DNA of 64,000 nt from Lysinibacillus macroides (lineage in GTDB: Bacteria; Bacillota; Bacilli; Bacillales_A; Planococcaceae). The notes under the pieces are model-generated. The model did no database searches, had not been told where the DNA came from, and worked only from the letters and a program-made list of their open reading frames with translations. The stretch spans positions 132,072-196,071 of the forward strand of contig NZ_LGCI01000008.1 in the NCBI RefSeq assembly GCF_001281525.1, read 5' to 3'. The position numbers and the translations under genes are program-made. This document shows positions 58,727-64,000 of the stretch, piece after piece. Each line of letters begins with the position of its first letter. Within the stretch, counting starts at the first letter, position 1.

Positions 58727-59269
58727 TCAGTATAAACTTTTACAGTTTTCTGGTAGTTTGAAAGGATTTTCTTTATTGATACGCTCATAAAACATAATTC
58801 CATTTAGGTGATCTATTTCATGTTGAATAACAATAGAGGAATAGCCATTGAGTTTTAATATTATTTCTTCTCCTTCTAAATTAAACCCTTTCACTTTAAT
58901 TCTCTCATATCTTGGTACGAACCCATTTATATCTCGATCAACAGATAGGCACCCTTCACTTGGTGGTAAGTAAATCATAGAAACGGAATGGCTAATAATT
59001 TTTGGATTAATAAGGGTATATTCATGTTCTTTCCCCATCTCGTCAGTGAAATACGCTACAAACATTCGCTTATTCAAGCCAATCTGATTCGCGGATAATC
59101 CAACTCCTCCACGTAATTTATATTTTTTGGATAGAATGGGGTCTTGACTATTTTTTAAGAAATTCATCATACTAGTTAATGTTTCCTTATCTTCCTCAGG
59201 GGGAGGTACCATCACTTCCAGTGTTGGTCGATGTAAGATATCATTACCTTCCCTTACAATATCTTTCAT
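58727..59269 (-). CDS. def: Peptide deformylase (Gram-positive type 2)
   Basis: The enzyme removes the formyl group from new proteins. The start MKDIVREGND at 59269 is chosen to match the family; a longer version begins 48 bases upstream. About 180 residues with all three motifs intact: GVGLSANQIG, EGCLSV (metal Cys) and QHEIDH (metal His and catalytic Glu). The insertion between them is of the type 2 class. It is AT-rich, antisense to the phage genes and next to IS256 copy 2, so it is probably cargo, perhaps a second deformylase of the host. Confidence 0.92.
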   Translation of the reverse strand: MKDIVREGNDILHRPTLEVMVPPPEEDKETLTSMMNFLKNSQDPILSKKYKLRGGVGLSANQIGLNKRMFVAYFTDEMGKEHEYTLINPKIISHSVSMIYLPPSEGCLSVDRDINGFVPRYERIKVKGFNLEGEEIILKLNGYSSIVIQHEIDHLNGIMFYERINKENPFKLPENCKSLY

Positions 59270-59422
59270 TGTTATTATATAATTTGAATGAAATTTATTC
59301 ATAAATAAACAATTCATCTACCTTTATACTTTGGTACTGTCAATATTTTTGTGTAAATGACGATTCACCCGTTCAAGGGAACTCATCACCTGTGTATTCA
59401 ATTGTACTTGTTCGAAGTGTTG

Positions 59423-59468
59423 ATTTGAGTGTGTAGGAAAGGGCTAGCCCTTTCCTACACACTCAAAT
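59423..59468. repeat. 46-bp perfect palindrome inside IS256 copy 2
   Basis: Same palindrome as in copy 1, centred on GGGCTAGCCC between the transposase stop and the IS end. Confidence 0.9.
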
Positions 59469-59489
59469 TTCGCGCTGGCGCGTCCCGGT

Positions 59490-60686
59490 CTAGTTTGCCG
59501 GTTCGTGCAGCTGCTCAAACATTTCTTCTAGCTTTGCACGGGCCTGATTGAAGCCGATGTGGCAGCGTGTGGCGAAACGTTGATTATAGTCTTCGAACTG
59601 CGTCACTAAAAAGCGCTCCAACGATTCTTCGTTCGGGAACTGTTCCTTGCGCTTTGTATATTTTTTGATTTGCTTATTGAACGACTCGATTAAATTCGTC
59701 GAGTAGATGCTTCGCCAAATCGCCTTGGGAAAGCCGTAAAACGTCAGTAAATACGGGTTTTCGAGTAAGCCTTGTGCGACTTTTTTATACGATTTGCCCC
59801 ATTTTTCGCAGAACGTCTCGAGCGCTTTTTTCGCTGCTTCAGCGTTCTTTGCCTGGTGAATCGTTTTAAAATCCTCGCACACTTCCTTGCGATCTTCTAC
59901 TCGGACTTTATGCATGATATTGCGTGCCACATGGACAAGGCACACCTGATATTTTGCCTTTGGAAACACATTAAACACAGCGTCTGCCATGCCTTTTAAG
60001 CCGTCTGATACGAATAAAAGTACGTCTTCTACACCACGGTCTTTGAGCTCTTGTAGTAGCTCCTGCCAGTTGTAGGCCGATTCTGTTGGGGCAATCGTAT
60101 AGCCAAGCACTTCTTTAGAGCCGTCTTCACGAATACCAACTGCAATATAGACGGCCTCTTTTGACACCGTATCACGACGCACGGCAATATACGTCGCGTC
60201 TAAATACACGCATACGTAACGATTGTGCAAAGGACGGTTATTAAAGGCTTCTACCGTTTCTGAAACAGCCTTTGTCATATTCGAAATCGTTTGCGGCGTA
60301 TAGTGATGCCCATACATTTTCTCAATTAATTGCGCAATTTCCGCCATCGTAATGCCTTTTTTGAACAAGTGAATGACCGTTTCTTCCAGCGTATCGTTCG
60401 AGCGCTTATATGGTACCACTGTCTGTTGTTTAAACTCACCGTTGCGATCCCGCGGGATTTGAAGCGTTAAATCGCCGTACTCCGTGTGAAGTGTACGCGA
60501 ATAAGACCCATTGCGAGAATTGCCTGAGTTGAACCCGATACGATCGTATTTTTCGTAATCCAAAAATTCCGTCAGCTCTGTCGCCAGTAGCGAGTTGATC
60601 GCCATTTCCAAGTGCGAACGAAAAACCTCGGTAATATCTTGTTTTTTGACTAGTGCATCGACAATTTCTGTTGTAAACTGATTCAT
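59490..60686 (-). CDS. IS256-family (mutator-type) transposase, copy 2
   Basis: 398 residues, identical in amino-acid sequence to the transposase at 29699-30895 with the same DDE residues in YLDATYIAVRR, FVSDGLKGM and STNLIESFN. The gene is intact and could be active. Identity of the two copies implies recent duplication or strong homogenisation. Confidence 0.96.
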   Translation of the reverse strand: MNQFTTEIVDALVKKQDITEVFRSHLEMAINSLLATELTEFLDYEKYDRIGFNSGNSRNGSYSRTLHTEYGDLTLQIPRDRNGEFKQQTVVPYKRSNDTLEETVIHLFKKGITMAEIAQLIEKMYGHHYTPQTISNMTKAVSETVEAFNNRPLHNRYVCVYLDATYIAVRRDTVSKEAVYIAVGIREDGSKEVLGYTIAPTESAYNWQELLQELKDRGVEDVLLFVSDGLKGMADAVFNVFPKAKYQVCLVHVARNIMHKVRVEDRKEVCEDFKTIHQAKNAEAAKKALETFCEKWGKSYKKVAQGLLENPYLLTFYGFPKAIWRSIYSTNLIESFNKQIKKYTKRKEQFPNEESLERFLVTQFEDYNQRFATRCHIGFNQARAKLEEMFEQLHEPAN

Positions 60687-60783
60687 AGGGAAGACCTCTT
60701 TTCTAGGATTGGTTGTGGTGACTTAATTCTACCAAGAAAGGGTCTTCCTTTTTCTATGGAATTTTCTATTTACACAAAATATT

Positions 60784-60957
60784 TTATACTCTCTTTTTTT
60801 TTAACGTTTTTGATAATTTGAAAGCCAGTTCCAGTGTGGGATCATATTTATCATTCTCTATACAATTTATTGTTTGTCTAACAACTCCACACTTCTTAGC
60901 AAGTTGCTCTTGTGTTATCCCCAATTTGTTCCGTATTGCTTTAATTTTATTTTTCAA
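60784..60957 (-). pseudogene. HTH (Xre/Cro) regulator truncated by IS256 copy 2
   Basis: The protein begins KNKIKAIRNKLGITQEQLAK (TTG start behind AGGTGATACTG), continues CGVVRQTINCIENDKYDPTL, ELAFKLSKTL, then KKKRV and stops in the IS end. Complete members of this YozG-like family continue for about 10-15 residues after the LAFKL segment (a short beta strand with DLF and acidic residues). The lost end means the gene is probably non-functional or altered. The DNA-binding helices remain. Confidence 0.8.
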
Positions 60958-61090
60958 CAGTATCACCTATGTCAAAGATATTGGACATTGTTATTATAAC
61001 AATTACAATAAACATGTCAATAACTTTGGATATTTTTGAAAATATCTATTGGTGGTTTTTGTACGCAGTAATCTGAATGCTCGCAAAAGG

Positions 61091-61120
61091 TTGGCACACT
61101 TTGGCACAGTTTGGCATACG
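61091..61120 (+). repeat. Three 10-bp iterons TTGGCACAST before the packaging genes
   Basis: TTGGCACACT (61091-61100), TTGGCACAGT (61101-61110) and TTGGCATACG (61111-61120) are directly repeated at exact 10-bp spacing, followed by ATGACACTGT. They place repeated sites on one face of the helix about 30 bp upstream of a TATAAT element. Confidence 0.75.
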
Positions 61121-61149
61121 ATGACACTGTTTGTCTGTAGTGAAAGTTA

Positions 61150-61155
61150 TATAAT
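61150..61155 (+). promoter_or_regulatory. -10 element of a possible activator-dependent late promoter
   Basis: TATAAT with no acceptable -35 hexamer at normal spacing. With the phased iterons upstream this fits a late promoter that needs an activator, plausibly the DUF1492 protein. Confidence 0.5.
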
Positions 61156-61181
61156 GGTAGTATGGAATATTAATAAACAGA

Positions 61182-61218
61182 AGCCTTCACGGGAGAACCA
61201 CTCCTGCGAGGGCTTTTT
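61182..61218 (+). terminator. Terminator-like hairpin before the HNH gene
   Basis: AGCCTTCACGGGAG (61182-61195) pairs with CTCCTGCGAGGGCT (61201-61214), two wobbles and one mismatch, loop AACCA, then TTTTT. It lies between the promoter-like TATAAT and the HNH start at 61242, so it would act as an early-to-late or attenuating signal. Confidence 0.65.
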
Positions 61219-61241
61219 CTATGGGCAAAAGGAGGTGCAGT

Positions 61242-61601
61242 ATGCCAAAGAAACCTAAGCGACCGTGCTCTTACCCTGGTTGCCCAGAACTAACCGACAA
61301 GCGCTTTTGTGAAGAGCATAGTAAGAAGGAAGCTGCACGGTATGAAAAGTATGATCGTGACCCATCAACCCGTAAGCGTTATGGTCGTGCTTGGAAAAGG
61401 ATACGTGACCGTTACATTGCAGCTCATCCTCTTTGTGAGGAATGTAAACGACAAGGAAAGCTGACCCCAGCAACCGAAGTGCATCATATTCTCCCTCTTG
61501 CAAGAGGAGGGACTCACGATAGAAGTAATCTGATGGCTCTTTGTACTCCTTGCCACTCTGCAATCACGGCAAGAGATGGAGACCGTTGGGGAACCCGATA
61601 G
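61242..61601 (+). CDS. HNH endonuclease (packaging-associated)
   Basis: The ATG at 61242 follows AAAGGAGGTGCAG. The 119-residue protein has an N-terminal zinc-binding part (CSYPGCPELTDKRFCEEH) and an HNH domain with AHPLCEECKRQGKL, ATEVHHILPLARGG, SNLMALCTPCHS. Stand-alone HNH proteins beside the terminase genes are needed for cos cleavage in HK97-like phages, and this one directly precedes the terminase small subunit. Confidence 0.93.
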   Translation: MPKKPKRPCSYPGCPELTDKRFCEEHSKKEAARYEKYDRDPSTRKRYGRAWKRIRDRYIAAHPLCEECKRQGKLTPATEVHHILPLARGGTHDRSNLMALCTPCHSAITARDGDRWGTR

Positions 61602-61712
61602 GGGGAGTCAAATCTCCACAGCTTTTCATTTGTGTAACGGGCGTGGGGTAACGCGTGAAAATTCGCGGTTTCAAACGGGGTAATAGGCCCATCGACGAAA
61701 AGAGGTGAGTGA
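61602..61712 (+). other. Candidate cos region between HNH and small terminase
   Basis: A 111-bp non-coding stretch with GGGGGAGTCAAATCTCC, then ACGGGCGTGGGGTAACGCGTG and CGCGGTTTCAAACGGGG (each shown separately). G-rich strings and short dyads of this kind stand at the same place in cos-type phages with an HNH protein. No cleavage site can be identified from sequence alone. Confidence 0.35.
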
Positions 61713-62264
61713 ATGGCCAAAGATGGAACAAATCGTGGCGGCGCCCGTATAGGCTCCGGTCAAAAGAAGAAACCACTTGCTGACAAAATTGCAGAGGGAA
61801 ACCCTGGTAAAAGAAAGCTTGAAGTCGTTGAGTTCCAAAATACTGCTGACCTGAAGGGGCAGGAAATGCCAAAGCCAATGGCCATGCTCTCCGCAGTGCA
61901 AAAGGATGGAAAAACCCTAGTAGCGAGTGAAATCTATGAAATTACATGGAAATGGCTTGAGGAACGTGGCTGTGCCCATTTGGTACTTCCACAGCTTCTA
62001 GAGCGATATGCCATGAGTGCGGCCAGATGGATACAGTGTGAGGAAGCAGTAACCGAGTTTGGCTTTCTAGCCAAGCACCCAACCACCGGCAATGCTATTC
62101 AAAGTCCTTATGTAGCGATGAGTCAGAACTTTATGAGTCAGACAAACAGGCTATGGATGGAGATATATCAAATCGTTAGAGAGAACTGTGCTACAGAGTA
62201 TTCTGGTTTAAACCCACAGGACGATGTGATGGAGCGACTGCTATCTGCCCGCAGAGGAAAATAA
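61713..62264 (+). CDS. Phage terminase small subunit (P27 family)
   Basis: The 183-residue protein starts MAKDGTNRGGARIGSGQKKK, the glycine/lysine-rich N-terminus typical of P27-type small terminases, followed by LADKIAEGNPGKRKLEV and a helical domain (LERYAMSAARWIQCEEAVTE, SPYVAMSQNFMSQTNRLWME). It recognises phage DNA for packaging. The ribosome binding site is AAGAGGTGAGTG. The large subunit lies outside the window. Confidence 0.93.
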   Translation: MAKDGTNRGGARIGSGQKKKPLADKIAEGNPGKRKLEVVEFQNTADLKGQEMPKPMAMLSAVQKDGKTLVASEIYEITWKWLEERGCAHLVLPQLLERYAMSAARWIQCEEAVTEFGFLAKHPTTGNAIQSPYVAMSQNFMSQTNRLWMEIYQIVRENCATEYSGLNPQDDVMERLLSARRGK

Positions 62265-62284
62265 AAATGAGGAGATATGATGTA

Positions 62285-63460
62285 ATGAGTAAAAGATATT
62301 TAACAGCAGAAAGTGTATGTGCTGGACATCCTGACAAACTATGCGACATCATAGCAGATAGCATTTTGGAAGCTTGCTTACGTAAAGATAGGGCATCAAG
62401 GGTGGCTTGCGAGGTTATGGCGACTAAAGGAAAAATTATCGTGGCGGGCGAGATCTCCTGCAGCGAGAAAGTGAATATTAGAGACATTGTAAATACTGTA
62501 CTGAAAGATGTGGGATACAACCCTTTAAAATTTTTGATTTATGTATATGTACATAATCAAAGTGTAGATATTGCGGCTGGTGTGAATACCGCGCTAGAAG
62601 CACGAAATGGAATAAATGAACAGTACGGTTCCATAGGTGCCGGAGACCAGGGAACAATGTATGGCTATGCTACAAAGGAAACAAGGGAAATGCTTCCCCT
62701 ACCCCTTGTACTTTCTCACAGAATCGTAAAGAGACTGGATGATTGTCGTAAAGGAAAGCTGATAAAAGGGATTCTTCCCGATGGTAAAGCACAAGTAACG
62801 GTAGAATATGAAGCTGACACTCCAGTGAGAATAAAGACGATTGTGATATCGGTACAGCACGATAAAAATAAAACACAGGAAGAACTTAAGGCAGATATCC
62901 TTAACAATGTCTTATGGCAGTGCTTTGAAGACTTCCCTTTTGATGATGAAACAGAAATTCTCATCAATCCATCAGGTCAGTTCGTACTTGGTGGTCCCGC
63001 TGCCGATACGGGTTTGACCGGAAGAAAAATCATGGTCGACACCTATGGAGGGCTTGCATCTCATGGAGGTGGTGCTTTTTGTGGTAAAGACCCAACCAAA
63101 GTTGACCGAAGCGGTGCTTACATGGCTCGGTATATTGCCAAGCATATTGTTTGGTGTGGTTATGCAAAGAAGTGTGAAGTGAGTATTTCCTATGCCATTG
63201 GTAAGGCAAACCCAGTAGCCTTTACTATAAATTCCCTGGGTACTGGCACTATTTCTGATGAAATATTAACTCTTGCTGCCCAGGAAACTTTCAACTTAAG
63301 ACCTGCGGCCATCATTGAAAAACTGCGTCTTAGAAATGTGATTTACTCTGACACCGCGGCTTATGGTCACTTTAACAGTTGTCTGTTCCCGTGGGAGGAT
63401 GTAAATAAATACAGTGAATTTAGAAAGGCGGTGGAAAAGTATGTTGATAGAGAAGATTAA
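62285..63460 (+). CDS. metK-like: Phage-type S-adenosylmethionine synthetase
   Basis: The start MSKRYLTAESVCAGHPDKLC is preferred; an open frame begins 18 bases earlier. The 391-residue protein keeps the MetK motifs GHPDK, GAGDQGTMYGYAT (ATP), and GGGAFCGKDPTKVDRSGAYM, with catalytic residues for SAM synthesis from methionine and ATP. It overlaps the ParB/methyltransferase gene by 20 bases. A phage-borne copy beside a DNA methyltransferase may supply SAM for modifying phage DNA. Confidence 0.92.
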   Translation: MSKRYLTAESVCAGHPDKLCDIIADSILEACLRKDRASRVACEVMATKGKIIVAGEISCSEKVNIRDIVNTVLKDVGYNPLKFLIYVYVHNQSVDIAAGVNTALEARNGINEQYGSIGAGDQGTMYGYATKETREMLPLPLVLSHRIVKRLDDCRKGKLIKGILPDGKAQVTVEYEADTPVRIKTIVISVQHDKNKTQEELKADILNNVLWQCFEDFPFDDETEILINPSGQFVLGGPAADTGLTGRKIMVDTYGGLASHGGGAFCGKDPTKVDRSGAYMARYIAKHIVWCGYAKKCEVSISYAIGKANPVAFTINSLGTGTISDEILTLAAQETFNLRPAAIIEKLRLRNVIYSDTAAYGHFNSCLFPWEDVNKYSEFRKAVEKYVDRED

Positions 63461-64000
63461 AACGAAACAACTCATCCCCGCTGAATATAACCCAAGGAAA
63501 GATTTAAAACCGGGTGATTCGGAATATGAGAAACTTAAACGCTCCCTTGAGGAGTTTGGTTATGTAGAACCCGTTATATGGAATAAGACTACAGGCAGAG
63601 TTATCGGAGGTCATCAGCGTTTAAAAGTCCTGCTTAGTATGGGTATAGATGAGATAGAATGCGTAGTAGTTGAAATGGATGAGCAAAAGGAGAAGGCGCT
63701 GAACATTGCACTAAATAAAATTAGTGGTGATTGGGATAAAGACAAATTAGCACTTCTCATCACGGACCTAAATGCTTCAGACTTTGATGTGTCTTTGACA
63801 GGTTTTGACCCGGGAGAGTTGGACGATCTTTTCAAGGATTCCCTTAAGGATAATATAAAAGAAGATGATTTTGATGTAGACAGTGAGCTGAAAAAGCCCG
63901 CTGTTTCGCATTTAGGGGATGTTTGGCTACTTGGACAGCATCGATTAGTCTGTGGAGACAGTACAAAGAAAGACACCTTTGATGTCTTGATGGATGGGAA
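63441..64000 (+). CDS. ParB-N/DNA methyltransferase fusion, cut by window end
   Basis: The gene starts ATGTTGATAGAG inside the end of the metK-like gene and is open to the window edge (186 codons seen). It has an N-terminal ParB-like nuclease domain: KTKQLIPAEYNPRKDLKPG, EEFGYVEPVIWNK and the motif VIGGHQRLKVLLSMG (about 51-65). Near the edge, HLGDVWLLGQHRLVCGDSTK is the usual start of the fused N4-cytosine/N6-adenine methyltransferase. The catalytic domain lies beyond base 64000. Confidence 0.9.
   Translation, partial: MLIEKIKTKQLIPAEYNPRKDLKPGDSEYEKLKRSLEEFGYVEPVIWNKTTGRVIGGHQRLKVLLSMGIDEIECVVVEMDEQKEKALNIALNKISGDWDKDKLALLITDLNASDFDVSLTGFDPGELDDLFKDSLKDNIKEDDFDVDSELKKPAVSHLGDVWLLGQHRLVCGDSTKKDTFDVLMDG

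Larger units (their letters stand above)
59333..60793 (-). mobile_element. IS256-family insertion sequence, copy 2, intact but without target duplication
   Basis: It has the same ends, length (1461 bp) and content as copy 1. The flanking octamers are TATACTTT on the left and a T run on the right, so no direct duplication is present. Its right end cuts into an HTH gene, supplying that gene's stop codon. This pattern suggests adjacent deletion or recombination after insertion. Confidence 0.93.

Noticed and set aside
29542-60793. Composite transposon formed by the two IS256 copies
   Set aside because: The space between holds conserved chromosomal genes in their usual order (dgkB, rlmCD), copy 1 has its own private target duplication, and copy 2 has none.
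61049-61258. 69-codon frame before the HNH gene
   Set aside because: It crosses the iterons, the -10 and the terminator-like hairpin and shows no family resemblance.

Overview
The window looks like a Bacillales chromosome, most likely Lysinibacillus or a close relative. The gene order purEKBCSQLFMNHD, then adenine-deaminase-like yerA, yerB, yerC, pcrB, pcrA, ligA, camS, gatCAB, dgkB and rlmCD matches the order known around the purine operon of Bacillus subtilis. Codon use is AT-rich and ribosome binding sites are of the strong AGGAGG type. The genus call is an inference from order and protein style, not from a database search.

Region 1 (1-13990) starts with the end of an IS3-family (IS150-like) element inserted close upstream of purE, followed by the complete de novo purine operon. 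Genes overlap or abut, with three hairpins at the wider gaps and a strong terminator after purD. Region 2 (13990-37480) is housekeeping chromosome: a small DUF2892 protein, yerA, the lipoprotein yerB, the regulator yerC, pcrB, the pcrA/ligA repair pair, camS, gatCAB, two accessory proteins of uncertain role, an intact IS256-family element with an 8-bp target duplication, a thioredoxin-fold protein, dgkB, a 42-bp tandem repeat array, a cytochrome bd oxidase cluster including the tiny CydS, and rlmCD.

Region 3 (37480-45120) is an AT-rich defence island directly downstream of rlmCD. A controller-like HTH gene and two C5-cytosine methyltransferases run rightward. They converge on a leftward block of three ABC-three-component genes (CTD protein, middle component, DUF3732 ATPase), a second HTH gene paralogous to the first, and a phospholipase-D-fold (NgoFVII/BfiI-like) restriction endonuclease. 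The HTH/methyltransferase arm has a double operator-like dyad, and the leftward arm has four TTCC motifs at exactly 10-bp spacing. This two-armed, two-controller fusion of restriction-modification with an ABC-3C system is the best candidate for an undescribed system.

Region 4 (45290-64000) is a phage or phage-like replication and packaging module that runs off the right edge. It contains a structured RNA leader (probably the DUF2800 motif), a sigma-like protein, DUF2800, a DUF2815 ssDNA-binding protein, a family A DNA polymerase, an antirepressor, a DUF4406 protein, a VapE-type primase-helicase, a VRR-NUC nuclease, an SNF2 helicase, a DUF1492 late regulator, an HNH nuclease, a P27-type small terminase, a phage S-adenosylmethionine synthetase and a ParB/methyltransferase fusion. 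AT-rich cargo interrupts the module twice: a TetR/GAP-family membrane protein operon, and a peptide deformylase plus a second identical IS256 copy that truncates an HTH gene. No integrase, capsid or tail genes lie in the window, so whether regions 3 and 4 are one mobile element cannot be decided here. The 3' end of rlmCD is a plausible left attachment site.
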